A stretch of 64,000 bases of DNA from Streptomyces fildesensis (GCF_016107395.1 NZ_JAAIKO010000015.1:62001-126000), one strand, 5' to 3'; counted from the stretch's first letter, positions 43,594 through 52,621 are shown. Made by a program: numbers and translations. Notes: generated by a model not told the origin, from the sequence alone.

Positions 43594-44685
43594 TCAGAGC
43601 CAGCCGTAGCGCCGGAAGGCCCGGTAGACCACCGCGGACAGCACGGCCGTCACCCCGACCATCAGCGGATAGCCGAAGGTCCACTTCAGTTCCGGCATGT
43701 GCTCGAAGTTCATCCCGTAGAAACCGGCGATCATCGTCGGGATCGCGAGGATCGCGGCCGCCGCGCTGATACGCCGCATATCGGTGTTCTGCTGCACGGC
43801 GAGCTGGCTGAGATTGGCCGACAACAGCCCGTCCACCAACTCGGTGTAGCCCGCCAGCCGCTCCCGGACATGGGACAGATGGTCGGCGACGTCCCGCAGA
43901 TACCGGCCCACCTCGGGCCCGATGACGGGGTGCGGGTCCTCCGCGAGGCGCTGCAGCGGCCGCGCCATCGGATGGACGGCCCGCTTGAACTCGATCAGCT
44001 CGCGCTTGAGCTGGTAGATCCGCTCCGCGTCGTCGCCGTGCCCGGCCGAGAACACATCGGACTCCAGCTGGTCCACATCCAGCTCCACCCGGTCCGCGAC
44101 GTCCAGATAGTCGTCGACGACCTGGTCCGCGATCGCGTGCAGCACCGATGCCGGACCCTGCGCCAGCAGGTCCGGCCGCGCCTCCAGGGAGCTGCGCACC
44201 CGCGACAGGCCCGGCGCGCTGCCGTGCCGGACGACCACGACGAAGTCCTTGCCCAGGAACATCATGATCTCGCCGGTGTCGACGACCTCACTGGTCGCCG
44301 TCAGCTTCTCGTGCTCCACGAAGACGATCGTCTTCAGCACCAGGAAGAGCGTGTCGCCGTAGCTCTCCAGCTTCGGCCGCTGGTGCGCCTTGACGGCGTC
44401 CTCCACGGCGAGCGGGTGCAGGCCGAACACATCGGCGATCTCCACGAGGTGCTCGGCGTCCGGCTGGTACAGCCCGATCCAGGCGAAACCGCCCGGCCGC
44501 TCCCTCGCCGCCGCCAGCGCCTCACGCGGCGGCAGGGTCGCGGAGCGCTTGCCGTCCTCGTACACCGCGCAGTCCACGATCACGTCCGCGGTGCACTTGC
44601 GGGGCGCGGGCAGCGCGCCGCCACTCTCGTCGAGGGTGTGCCACTTGCCCCCGCTCCCGCTTCTGCGCCACTGCCGACCGGTCAT
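43594..44685 (-). CDS. corA: CorA-type Mg2+/Co2+ transporter
   Basis: The product has 363 residues: a large cytoplasmic N-terminal funnel (DEDAVKAHQRPKLESYGDTL-like signature), a long helix, and two C-terminal membrane helices (ISAAAAILAIPTMIAGFYGM and PLMVGVTAVLSAVVYRAF). The selectivity signature YGMNFEHMPEL (GMN) lies between them. It ends in a basic tail as usual. It converges with the Rsm22-like gene, 10 bp apart. Confidence 0.94.
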   Translation of the reverse strand: MTGRQWRRSGSGGKWHTLDESGGALPAPRKCTADVIVDCAVYEDGKRSATLPPREALAAARERPGGFAWIGLYQPDAEHLVEIADVFGLHPLAVEDAVKAHQRPKLESYGDTLFLVLKTIVFVEHEKLTATSEVVDTGEIMMFLGKDFVVVVRHGSAPGLSRVRSSLEARPDLLAQGPASVLHAIADQVVDDYLDVADRVELDVDQLESDVFSAGHGDDAERIYQLKRELIEFKRAVHPMARPLQRLAEDPHPVIGPEVGRYLRDVADHLSHVRERLAGYTELVDGLLSANLSQLAVQQNTDMRRISAAAAILAIPTMIAGFYGMNFEHMPELKWTFGYPLMVGVTAVLSAVVYRAFRRYGWL

Positions 44686-44767
44686 CGTGCCCTCCTCGGT
44701 ACGTATCCGAGGAAGTATCGCCGATCGGGCAGGTGGCCCGTCCGTCCGCCCTGCCGCGCGGCCCCGG

Positions 44768-46360
44768 TCAGGCTCCCGGCGTCCCGTGCAGGACCGCCAT
44801 CGCCGCGTTGTGCCCGGGGATCCCGCTGACGCCGCCGCCGCGCACCGCGCCCGCGCCGCACAGCAGCACGGCGGGGTCCCCGGTCTCCACGCCCCAGGGG
44901 CCGGTGCCGGGGGCGGCGTACGGCCAGCTCAGGTCGCGGTGGAAGATATGGCCGCCCGGCAGGCCGACCTCGCGCTCCAGGTCCAGCGGGGACTTCGCCT
45001 CGATGCAGGGCCGGCCGTCGGCGTCGAGCGCCAGGCAGTCGGCCAGCGGCTCGGCCAGTACCGCGTCGAGCTGGGCGAGGGTGGCCTTGAGCAGCGCCTC
45101 CTTCGTACCGGACGGGTCGGCGGCGAACAGCCGGGCAGGGGCGTGCAGGCCGAAGAGGGTGAGGGTGTGCGCGCCCTGGCCGGCCAGGGCGGGGGAGAGG
45201 ATCGACGGGTCGCTCAGCGAGTGGCAGTAGATCTCGGACGGCGGGGCGGCCGGGATCCGGCCCGCCGCGGCCTCCTCGTACGCGGTCGCCAGCTCGCCGT
45301 ACGACTCGGCGATGTGGAACGTGCCGGCGAACGCCTCGCGCGGGTCCACGGAACGGTCCCGCAGCCGCGGCAGCCGCCGCAGCAGCATGTTGACCTTGAG
45401 CTGGGCGCCTTCCGGCCGGGACGGTTCGGGCTCGCCGAGCAGTCCGGCGAGGGTGTGCGGGGCGGCGTTCACCAGCACGTGCCCGGCGCCCACCCGGCCC
45501 CCCTCGAAGGAGACCTCGGCGCAGCCGCAGTCCGTCGCGATGCCCGTCACCTCGCAGCCGGTGACGATCTCCGCGCCGGCCGCCAGGGCGGCCCCGGCCA
45601 GCGCGTCCGTCAGCGCGCCCATACCGCCCACCGGCACGTCCCAGTCCCCGGTCCCGCCGCCGATGACGTGGTAGAGGAAGCAGCGGTTCTGCCGCAGCGT
45701 CTCGTCGTGGGCGTGGGTGAACGTGCCGATCAGCGCGTCGGTCAGCACGATGCCCCGGACCAGTTCGTCCTCGAACACCGCCTCCACGGTCTCGCCCAGC
45801 GGACGTTCGAACAGCGCCTCCCAGGCCGCCGGATCGTCCACGATCCGCTCCAGCTCCGCCCGGGACGGCAGCGGCCCGGTCAGCGTCGGGAAGACCCGCT
45901 CCGCCACCTGCCGCGTCATCGTGTAGAACCGCTGCCACGCGTCGAAGTCCCGCTCCGAGCCGGTGCGGCGCACGAAGCCCTCCCGGGTCCTGGACGGATC
46001 CTGCGAGTCGACCAGCAGGCCTCCCCCAACCTCCGGCCGGGGGGACCCCCACCCGTACGGCGTGTACGAGGAGATCCGGCGGCGGCGCACCGCGAAGCGC
46101 AGCCCCAGCTCCTCCGTGATCTTCTTCGGGAGCAGGCTGACCAGGTACGAGTAGCGCGACAGCCGGGCGTCGACCCCCGTGAACGCCTGGGCGGACACGG
46201 CCGCGCCGCCGGTGGCCGGCAGCCGCTCCAGCAGCAGCACGCTGCGGCCGGCGCGGGCCAGGTAGGCGGCGGCCACCAGACCGTTGTGGCCGCCGCCGAC
46301 GATCACGGCGTCGTACGAGGAACGCTTCGGTACGCGGGACGATGCGGTGGTGGAGGACAT
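44768..46360 (-). CDS. Phytoene-desaturase-like FAD oxidoreductase
   Basis: The product has 530 residues. The FAD-binding motif is VIVGGGHNGLVAAAYLARAG with LLERLPATGG, and the C-terminal flavin motif is AVLLCGAGAVRGGGVSGIPG. These mark the CrtI/NDP-like amine-oxidase group (human PYROXD2 type) rather than a true carotenoid enzyme, and no crt genes are nearby. Residues near 104-114 (WGSPRPEVGGGL) are encoded by a REP-like palindrome that appears inserted in frame. Confidence 0.88.
   Translation of the reverse strand: MSSTTASSRVPKRSSYDAVIVGGGHNGLVAAAYLARAGRSVLLLERLPATGGAAVSAQAFTGVDARLSRYSYLVSLLPKKITEELGLRFAVRRRRISSYTPYGWGSPRPEVGGGLLVDSQDPSRTREGFVRRTGSERDFDAWQRFYTMTRQVAERVFPTLTGPLPSRAELERIVDDPAAWEALFERPLGETVEAVFEDELVRGIVLTDALIGTFTHAHDETLRQNRCFLYHVIGGGTGDWDVPVGGMGALTDALAGAALAAGAEIVTGCEVTGIATDCGCAEVSFEGGRVGAGHVLVNAAPHTLAGLLGEPEPSRPEGAQLKVNMLLRRLPRLRDRSVDPREAFAGTFHIAESYGELATAYEEAAAGRIPAAPPSEIYCHSLSDPSILSPALAGQGAHTLTLFGLHAPARLFAADPSGTKEALLKATLAQLDAVLAEPLADCLALDADGRPCIEAKSPLDLEREVGLPGGHIFHRDLSWPYAAPGTGPWGVETGDPAVLLCGAGAVRGGGVSGIPGHNAAMAVLHGTPGA
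46021..46052. repeat. REP-like GC palindrome inserted in a coding sequence
   Basis: CTCCCCCAACCTCCGGCCGG followed by GGGGACCCCCAC is an imperfect dyad of the type scattered between genes in Streptomyces chromosomes (CTCCCCCA...GGGGGACCCCCA). Here it lies inside the FAD oxidoreductase gene without breaking its frame. Confidence 0.65.
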
Positions 46361-46373
46361 GCAGGCACGGTAG

Positions 46374-47192
46374 CTACCGCAGCTCCTGGGTGCAGCACTT
46401 CACGCTGCCGCCCGCTTTGTGGAGCTCCGACAGATCGACCGCGACCGGTTCGAAACCGCGCTCGCGCAGCGGTGCGAACAGGCCGGTGGCGCCACGCGGG
46501 AGGACCACATGGCGTCCGTCGCTGACGGCGTTCAGCCCGAGTGCGGCGGCGTCCGCCGCCGTCGCGAGCAGGGCGTCGGGGAAGAGCCGGGCCAGTACCT
46601 TGCGGCTGCCGGGCGAGAACGCGTCAGGGAAGTACATGACCTCGCCCGCCGCGTCGTCGAGAACGGCGAACGCGGTGTCGAGGTGGTAGTAGCGGGGGTC
46701 GGTCAGTTCCAGCCCGATGACGGGCCGGCCGAAGAACTCCTGGGCCTCGGAGTGCGAGAGCGGGCTGCTGCGGAATCCCATTCCGGCCAGGATCCACTGC
46801 GAGGTGACGGCGAAGTCGCCCTCGGCCTCGTTGATGTGCTGCGGCTCGCGCACCTCGGTGAATCCGTTGCGGCGGAACCACGCCAGATGCGCCGGCGCCT
46901 CGTCGGTCCGCTCCGCGTTGAAGAACCGGGCGCCGAGCACCCGGCCGTCCACGACGGTGGCGCCGTTGGCGGCGAAGACCATGTCGGGTAGGTCGGCCAC
47001 CGGGTCGAGGACCTCGACGGTATGGCCCAGGGAGCGGTAGCGGTCCCGCAGTTCCTCCCACTGGAAGAGCGCGAGTACGGGGTCGACCGGCTTGGCCGGG
47101 TCCATCCACGGATTGATCGAGTAGGTCACCCGGAAGTGCTCGGGCGGGCACATCAGGTACCGCCGGGGTGTGGCGGTGCGGACTGTGCGCAA
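46374..47192 (-). CDS. Dimethylarginine dimethylaminohydrolase-like amidinohydrolase
   Basis: The product has 272 residues. I choose TTG 47192 because GAGGAG lies 6 bp upstream and the conserved protein begins right there (RTATPRRYLMCPPEHF). Guanidine-modifying superfamily landmarks are DMVFAANGATVVDG, NEAEGDFAV, the catalytic His in RYYHLDTAFAVL, and the catalytic Cys in AGGSVKCCTQEL. It would hydrolyse methylated arginine or a related guanidine to citrulline or ornithine plus amine. It follows the oxidoreductase on the same strand. Confidence 0.9.
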   Translation of the reverse strand: MRTVRTATPRRYLMCPPEHFRVTYSINPWMDPAKPVDPVLALFQWEELRDRYRSLGHTVEVLDPVADLPDMVFAANGATVVDGRVLGARFFNAERTDEAPAHLAWFRRNGFTEVREPQHINEAEGDFAVTSQWILAGMGFRSSPLSHSEAQEFFGRPVIGLELTDPRYYHLDTAFAVLDDAAGEVMYFPDAFSPGSRKVLARLFPDALLATAADAAALGLNAVSDGRHVVLPRGATGLFAPLRERGFEPVAVDLSELHKAGGSVKCCTQELR

Positions 47193-47379
47193 TGCGGGCT
47201 CCTCGTCGTTTGAGGCTCCGGCGGAACGCCGATGGGGCTGCGTACGCGCATCGGGGTCACGTACGCGCACAAATCGTCCACCCTCGGCGGCCGAAACGCA
47301 TCGAACCATTTGGGTGGTTCGCACGATCGTTTTCATACACGGCGGCCTATCGCACCGGCCCTGTCCCACGCCGCGACCG

Positions 47380-47643
47380 TCAGCGGCGGGGGAGTACGAG
47401 CGGTTCGCCGGTTCTGGGGTGGGCGAACACCTCGACCGGATGCCGGTACACCGTGCTCAGCAGTTCCTCGGACAGGACGTCGGCGGGGGCGCCGTCGGCC
47501 GCGATCCGGCCGTCCGCCAGCACCGCGATCCGGTCGGCGTGCGCGGCCGCCAGGCCCAGGTCGTGCAGCACCACGACCACGGCGCGGCCCCCGTCGGCCT
47601 GGGCGCGGCGGCTCCAGAACCTGTTGACGAGCGGCTTGTTCAC
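47380..47643 (-). pseudogene. Remnant of hemin ABC importer ATPase (HmuV-like), N-terminal core lost
   Basis: From GTG 47643 it reads 87 codons. After about 10 residues it jumps to the distal half of an ABC ATPase: VVVVLHDLGLAAAHADRIAV (D-loop and H-loop region) and TVYRHPVEVFAHPRTGEPLV, typical of HmuV. Walker A, the Q-loop, the LSGGE signature and Walker B are all missing, while intact proteins have about 250-270 residues. The start overlaps the stop of the permease remnant (GTGA), as in intact hmuUV pairs. One internal deletion is the simplest cause. Confidence 0.75.
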
Positions 47644-47840
47644 GCCCAGCCTCCCCGTCGGTTGCGGATACGGCGCAGCAGCCAGAAGAAGAACGGGCTG
47701 CCGACGAGGGCGGTCAGAACACCGAGCGGCAGTTCCGCGGGGGCCGCGAGGGTGCGGGCGGCGAGGTCGGCGGCGACCAGCACCAGCGCACCGCCGAGCG
47801 CGCTGCCGGGCACCAGACCCCGCCGGCCCCGCCCTCCGGG
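47640..47840 (-). pseudogene. Remnant of hemin ABC permease (FecCD/HmuU-like), only the C-terminus left
   Basis: About 65 codons read the last part of a FecCD-type permease: LVPGSALGGALVLVAADLAA, then APAELPLGVLTALVGSPFFF and a basic end WLLRRIRNRRGG. The preceding 270 or so residues are absent. The fragment begins right after the heme oxygenase stop (47868), so the deletion removed the 5' part of the gene. The 5' limit is approximate. Confidence 0.72.
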
Positions 47841-47867
47841 CGGACGACGCTACTTCGAAGACACTCC

Positions 47868-48521
47868 CTACGCGCTCAGCGGGTAGGCGGCACCGAGGTC
47901 GGCGAAGACGGCGCTGTTCAGGGCGAAGGCGGTGCGGCACTCGTCCACCACGCGCTGCTTCTCCAGGTCGTCGACGGCCAGGGCGTCCAGCAGCTCGCGG
48001 TACTCGCGCTTGAACGCGGCCGGGTTGCCGATCCCCTCGAAGACGTAGAAGCGCACACCGTCGCCCTTGCGTTCGAACCCCCAGGTCTTCTCCGCGATGC
48101 CACGGATCACCTGTCCGCCGGACAGGTCCCCCAGATAGCGGGTGTAGTGATGTGCGACATACCCCGCGGGCCACGTCCTGGCGACCTCGGCGACCCGCTC
48201 CGCGTACGCCGCTGTGGCGGGCAGCGGCACCGAGCGCTGCTGCCAGCCCGCGCCGAGCAGATGGTCCAGGTCGCGCTCCAGCTCCGCGACGCGCAGCAGT
48301 TCGGCGCGGACGAAGGGGCCGGCGACCGGGTCTGCGGCCAGCGACTGCGCCGCGTCCTCCAGGGCCCGGTAGACGAACCACAACTGCTCGGTGTAACGGG
48401 CGTACGCGTCCACGCCGAGCCGTCCGCCGAGCAGGTCGCTCATGAAGGTCGAGTTCTCGGCCTCGGTGTGCTGAGCGTGGCTGGCGGTGCGGATCACAGT
48501 GGAGAACGGGGACGGCGTCAA
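47868..48521 (-). CDS. Heme oxygenase
   Basis: The product has 217 residues of the HO family: proximal-His region VIRTASHAQHTEAENSTFMS, helix LWFVYRALEDAAQ, and the distal Gly-rich helix YTRYLGDLSGGQVIRG. The enzyme opens heme to biliverdin, CO and Fe2+, so it frees iron from imported heme. An 18-bp palindrome with TTAGG/CCTAA arms lies 38 bp upstream, fitting iron control. The neighbouring hemin importer genes are deleted remnants, so heme may now come from another transporter. Confidence 0.93.
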   Translation of the reverse strand: MTPSPFSTVIRTASHAQHTEAENSTFMSDLLGGRLGVDAYARYTEQLWFVYRALEDAAQSLAADPVAGPFVRAELLRVAELERDLDHLLGAGWQQRSVPLPATAAYAERVAEVARTWPAGYVAHHYTRYLGDLSGGQVIRGIAEKTWGFERKGDGVRFYVFEGIGNPAAFKREYRELLDALAVDDLEKQRVVDECRTAFALNSAVFADLGAAYPLSA

Positions 48522-48558
48522 GGGAACCTCCTGCTTCGGGCGTGCCGCGATCCTTGCA

Positions 48559-48576
48559 ACTTAGGTATACCTAAGT
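48559..48576. promoter_or_regulatory. Iron-box-like palindrome upstream of the heme oxygenase
   Basis: ACTTAGGTATACCTAAGT is a perfect 18-bp dyad. Its arms resemble the TTAGG and CCTAA ends of DtxR/IdeR/DmdR iron boxes, but the spacing between arms is shorter than the 19-bp consensus. A DtxR-family repressor is the likely binder. Confidence 0.6.
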
Positions 48577-48720
48577 CAAGAGGATGCCGACAGCCTGTCG
48601 GGAACAACGCTACTCCAGTCCTTCCACCCCGGCTGTGCGTTCATTCCGGACAAGAGGCAGGATGATGCCCACCACCCGCGTACCGTGGACCATGGACGCG
48701 GGGGCGAGGGAAGGAGCCCG

Positions 48721-49431
48721 ATGGCAGGCAAGAGCAGGTTGTCCGAGTGGCTGCGCCGCCGATCGGCAGGCTCGGACACCGATCCCGGATCTGCTCCCGC
48801 CCTGGCCCGCGAGGATCTGATCAAGGCCGCGGCCGCCGCAGGCTTCCCCGTCGCACCGGCCGCGCACCCCTCCGGATACGGCTGTTCGTGCGACCGCGTG
48901 GGCTGTCCCACCCCGGGCATGCACCCGGTCTCGTTCGCCTGGCACACCCAGGCCACCACGGATCCGCAGAAGATCGACCACTGGCTGCGCACCCAGCCGC
49001 TCGCGAACTTCATCTCCGCCACCGGCGCCAGCCATGACGTCCTGGACGTGCCGGCCGACGCGGGCGGCATCGCGCTGGACCGGCTCGCGGCCGAGGGCGG
49101 GGACGCCGGTCCGGTCGCCGCCTACGGGGACGACCGCCTGCTGTTCTTCACCGCCACCCGCGGTACCCCCGTCGACGAGGACGAGTGGTGGCCCTGCGAG
49201 CTGGACTGCCATCCCGAGACCGTCGACGAACACCCCGGTCTGCGCTGGCACTGCCGCGGCAGTTACGTCCTGCTGCCGCCCGCCAAGCTGCCCACCGGCG
49301 GCGCCGTGACCTGGCTGCCCGGCCGCGGTCCCGACCGCCCGCTGCCCGACCCGCTGCCGCTCCTGGAGGTCCTCATGGACTCCTGCGCCCAGGTGGAGTA
49401 CGTCCCCGAAACGGTGGGCTGGCGGCTCTGA
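48721..49431 (+). CDS. Bifunctional primase/polymerase (prim-pol)-like N-domain protein
   Basis: The product has 236 residues from ATG 48721 (AAGGAG upstream). It resembles the N-terminal prim-pol domain found in replication proteins: AAAAAGFPVAPAAHPSGYGC, Cys-rich CSCDRVGCPTPGMHPVSF, SATGASHDVLDVPADAGGIA and TWLPGRGPDRPLPDP. The helicase half is missing, and the usual catalytic DxD appears as DVPAD. Chromosomal Streptomyces genomes carry such short stand-alone copies. Whether it makes primers is unknown. Confidence 0.8.
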   Translation: MAGKSRLSEWLRRRSAGSDTDPGSAPALAREDLIKAAAAAGFPVAPAAHPSGYGCSCDRVGCPTPGMHPVSFAWHTQATTDPQKIDHWLRTQPLANFISATGASHDVLDVPADAGGIALDRLAAEGGDAGPVAAYGDDRLLFFTATRGTPVDEDEWWPCELDCHPETVDEHPGLRWHCRGSYVLLPPAKLPTGGAVTWLPGRGPDRPLPDPLPLLEVLMDSCAQVEYVPETVGWRL

Positions 49432-49470
49432 CCGCCCGAGGCCGGCTCCGCGCGGGACCCGGCCACCGGT

Positions 49471-50448
49471 TCACTCGCCCTTGGCGGAGACCAGACCCAG
49501 CAGACGGCTCAGGAAGACGACCTTCCCCTGGGCGTCGTTCGCCGGCGGGACCGTGACGGCCTGTTCCGCCACCCGGATCAGCGTGACCGAGTTCTTCGGG
49601 GTGCCGGTCATCAGCGCCTTGGTGTCCGGGTCGTCGACCTTCAACGGCTTGCCCGGCGTGGTCAGCCGCGACTGGTGGCGGGAGGCGAAGAACACCAGCG
49701 CCCCGCCGTCCGTGGTCCGCAGCCCCACCGGGGGGAACTCACCCGCGCCCACCGGCTGGTCGGCGTACTCGGTGACCGCGGCCGAGGTGCCCGCGCCCTT
49801 GCGGCGCTGCTGGCGCACCTGCGAGGTCTGGGTGCCGTCGGCGAAGGCCAGCGTCGCCGCGGTGCCGGTCTGCAGATACGAGGTGTACGCGGCGCTGAGC
49901 CGGCCGGGCTCGACCAGCAGCCCCGAGCCGTCCAGCGGCACCGGCTCGGCGTAGCCGTCCTGGTCCAGCACGAACTTCGGCATCCGGTCGGCGGCGACCA
50001 CCGCCAGGTACGAGGCCTTCCACGGGTCGCTCACGGCGGAGCGCTGGAAGAGCAGCAGCCAGTGGGCGCCGTTGCCGGCACTGCTGACGGCGTCGGCGGC
50101 GAACCACTTGGGCCAGCCGCGCTGCTTCGGTATCAGGTAGCGCGCGTCGGTGAGCTTGAGCGGCACCGCCGCCGGATTGCCCTCCGGGTGGTTGGTGTGC
50201 CGCGCCGTCAGACCCGCGTTGTCCATCGCGCCGAGCGCGCCGGTCTCCGCCTTCGCCAGCGTCGCCGGATCGTAGCTCCGCTTGGCGTCGTTGTTGAGCT
50301 GGGTGAAACGGGCGAGGGCCTTGGCGGCCTCAGCCTTCGTCACCGCCGGTACGAGCGCCTGCTCCCCGTGCACGGTCACGCACCCCGTCACCGGCATCAG
50401 CACGAGCAGCAGAACTGCGGCTGTCAGGGACAACCTGCGGCGGGTCAT
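49471..50448 (-). CDS. Lipoprotein of unknown function downstream of efeU
   Basis: The product has 325 residues with lipobox VTGC (LMPVTGC). The body contains DPATLAKAETGALGAMDNAG, RYLIPKQRGWPKWFAAD, HWLLLFQRSAVSDPWKASYL and FFASRHQSRLT, a pattern of a conserved actinobacterial exported protein. I do not know its function. Its first 119 bp overlap the end of efeU in another frame on the same strand, so it may be translated from the efe transcript. Confidence 0.8.
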   Translation of the reverse strand: MTRRRLSLTAAVLLLVLMPVTGCVTVHGEQALVPAVTKAEAAKALARFTQLNNDAKRSYDPATLAKAETGALGAMDNAGLTARHTNHPEGNPAAVPLKLTDARYLIPKQRGWPKWFAADAVSSAGNGAHWLLLFQRSAVSDPWKASYLAVVAADRMPKFVLDQDGYAEPVPLDGSGLLVEPGRLSAAYTSYLQTGTAATLAFADGTQTSQVRQQRRKGAGTSAAVTEYADQPVGAGEFPPVGLRTTDGGALVFFASRHQSRLTTPGKPLKVDDPDTKALMTGTPKNSVTLIRVAEQAVTVPPANDAQGKVVFLSRLLGLVSAKGE

Positions 50449-51292
50449 TGGGCGTCGGCTCCTTCGGGGCTGCTGCGGTCGGCGCAACCCTACCGGGGGC
50501 GAGGAAGAAGGCCATCGTCGGTACGAGATACAGCGCCCACACCGTGACCTGGACGACGGTCGGATCCGGCTGGAAGTTGAGGACGCCCTTCAACAGGGTG
50601 CCGTACCAGCTGTCCTGGGGGATCGTGGAGCTGATGTCGAAGGCCACCGAGCCGAGGCCGGGCAGCCAGTCGGCCTCCTGCAGATCGTGCACGCCGTAGG
50701 CGAGCACGCCCGCCGCGACCACGACCAGCATGGCGCCGGTCCAGGTGAAGAACTTCGCCAGGTTGATCCTCAGCGCGCCGCGGTAGAAGAGCCAGCCGAG
50801 CACCACCGCGGTGGCCAGGCCCAGCGCGACGCCGATCAGCGGCTGCGTCGACCCGTCCTCGGAACCGGCGGCCTGCACCGCGGCCCAGACGAACAGCGCG
50901 GTCTCCAGGCCCTCGCGGCCGACCGCCAGCAGCGCGGTCGCGACGATCGCGGTGGTCCCCATGGCGAGCGCGGCGTCCAGCTTGCCGTGCAGCTCGCGCT
51001 TGAGATGCCGCGCGGTGCGCCGCATCCAGAAGACCATCCAGGTGACCAGGCAGACGGAGAGGATCGACAGCGAACCGCCCAGCGCCTCCTGCGCCTTGAA
51101 GTCCAGCGACGAGGAGCCGAACTGCAGCAGCGCGCCGAAGGCGGCACTGATGACGATGGCCACGGCCACACCGGCCCACATCGGCAGCAGTGTGTCCCTG
51201 CGCCCGGACTTCACCAGGTACGCGATCAGGATGCAGACGACCAGGCTGGCTTCGAGCCCTTCGCGCAGCCCGATCAGATAGTTACCGATCAC
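50330..51292 (-). CDS. efeU: EfeU/FTR1-type iron permease
   Basis: The product has 320 residues with seven hydrophobic segments. The two iron-binding REXXE motifs are present: IGLREGLEAS near residue 10 and AVGREGLETALF near residue 125. Downstream helices include WTGAMLVVVAAGVLAYGVHD. It moves iron through the membrane with EfeO and EfeB. The last 45 residues are a hydrophilic Pro/Ala/Arg-rich tail that runs over the start of the next gene. A recent frameshift near the natural end would explain this tail. Confidence 0.93.
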   Translation of the reverse strand: MIGNYLIGLREGLEASLVVCILIAYLVKSGRRDTLLPMWAGVAVAIVISAAFGALLQFGSSSLDFKAQEALGGSLSILSVCLVTWMVFWMRRTARHLKRELHGKLDAALAMGTTAIVATALLAVGREGLETALFVWAAVQAAGSEDGSTQPLIGVALGLATAVVLGWLFYRGALRINLAKFFTWTGAMLVVVAAGVLAYGVHDLQEADWLPGLGSVAFDISSTIPQDSWYGTLLKGVLNFQPDPTVVQVTVWALYLVPTMAFFLAPGRVAPTAAAPKEPTPNDPPQVVPDSRSSAARADAGDGVRDRARGAGARTGGDEG

Positions 51293-51298
51293 CGCCGG

Positions 51299-52621
51299 TC
51301 ACTTCCCTTCGAAGAGGCCGCGGCCCCACCAGTCGGCGCTGTCGCGGACGCCGGGCGGGCAGGCGAAGTGCGCGGAACCGACGTGCTGGATGTACTCGTT
51401 GAGGGCGTCGGTCGCAGCCAGCCGTTTCTGCACCGGGATGAAACCCGAGCGCACATCGCGCTGGTAGGCCAGGAAGAACAGCCCGGCGTCGAGCCGGCCC
51501 AGACCGTCCGTGCCGTCGGTGAAGGAGTAGCCGCGGCGCAGGATCGTCACCCCGGAGTTGCTGTCCGGGTGCGCCAGGCGGACGTGCGCGGTCGGCAGCA
51601 TCGCCTTGAGGTTCGGGGTGTCGTGCTCGCGCTGCTTGCCGGCCGGCGCGCCCTCGCCCTTGTTCCGCCCGAAGATGTCCTCCTGCTCCTTGAGCGGAGT
51701 GCGGTCCCAGGTCTCTATGTGCATCCGGATGCGCCGGGCGACGAGGTAGGAGCCGCCGGTCATCCAGGCGGCGCCGTCCTTCGCGGCCGCCCACACATGC
51801 TCGTCCTGGGTGGCCCGGTCGCTGCCCGCCACGTTGTGCGTACCGTCCTTGAACCCCATCAGGTTGCGCGGGGTCTGCTCGTCCGGTGTCGTCGAGGACG
51901 TCTTGCCGAAGCCCAGCTGCGACCAGCGCACGGCGACCTTGCCGAAGCCGATGCGCGCCAGGTTGCGGATCGCGTGCACGGCCACCTGCGGGTCGTCCGC
52001 GCACGCCTGGACGCAGATGTCGCCGCCGCTGCGGGTCGCGTCCAGGTTGTCGTGCGGGAACGCCGGCAGGTCGACGAGGGCGGTGGGACGCTGCGCCTTG
52101 AGGCCGAAGCGGTCCTTGCCGTCCTTCTCGAACAGCGTCGGGCCGAAGCCCACGGTGATGGTCAGCCGGGAGGACGGCAGGCCGAGCGCCTCGCCGGTGT
52201 CGTCCGGCGGGGCCTCGGGCAGACCGCGGACGGCGCCCGCGCCGACCGGCTTGCCGGCCGTCATCGCGGCGGCCGCCGCCGTCCACTCCTTCAGCAGCGC
52301 GACGAGTTCGGCGCGGTCGTCGGTCTTCACGTCGAAGGCCGCGAAGTGCAGCCGGTCCTGGACCGGGGTGGTGATACCGGCCTGGTTCGTGCCGTGGAAC
52401 GCGATGACATTGCCCGCGGAGCCGGCCGGCTGCACGTCGTTGCCGGTGCGCACCGCCGCCGCGGCACCCCCCGCGGCGGCCGCGCCGAGCGCGATGCCGG
52501 CGCCGGTCCAGCCGATGACGGCCCGCCGGGAGACCGGGCCCCTGGCCCGTTCCGCCGTGGTGTCCCGGTCCGCCCCGTCCTGCTGGGGGGCGGCCGCTTC
52601 GGTGGTGTTCTCGTCAGACAT
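51299..52621 (-). CDS. efeB: EfeB, Tat-exported Dyp-type heme peroxidase
   Basis: The product has 440 residues. The Tat signal is SRRAVIGWTGAGIALGAAAA. The Dyp signature GFKDGTHN (GxxDG) is near residue 248 and the heme-ligand His region is TAHVRLAHPDSNSG. EfeB in the EfeUOB system supports uptake of ferrous iron at the cell surface, or of iron from heme. It lies between efeO and efeU with 6-12 bp gaps, clearly one operon. Confidence 0.95.
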   Translation of the reverse strand: MSDENTTEAAAPQQDGADRDTTAERARGPVSRRAVIGWTGAGIALGAAAAGGAAAAVRTGNDVQPAGSAGNVIAFHGTNQAGITTPVQDRLHFAAFDVKTDDRAELVALLKEWTAAAAAMTAGKPVGAGAVRGLPEAPPDDTGEALGLPSSRLTITVGFGPTLFEKDGKDRFGLKAQRPTALVDLPAFPHDNLDATRSGGDICVQACADDPQVAVHAIRNLARIGFGKVAVRWSQLGFGKTSSTTPDEQTPRNLMGFKDGTHNVAGSDRATQDEHVWAAAKDGAAWMTGGSYLVARRIRMHIETWDRTPLKEQEDIFGRNKGEGAPAGKQREHDTPNLKAMLPTAHVRLAHPDSNSGVTILRRGYSFTDGTDGLGRLDAGLFFLAYQRDVRSGFIPVQKRLAATDALNEYIQHVGSAHFACPPGVRDSADWWGRGLFEGK

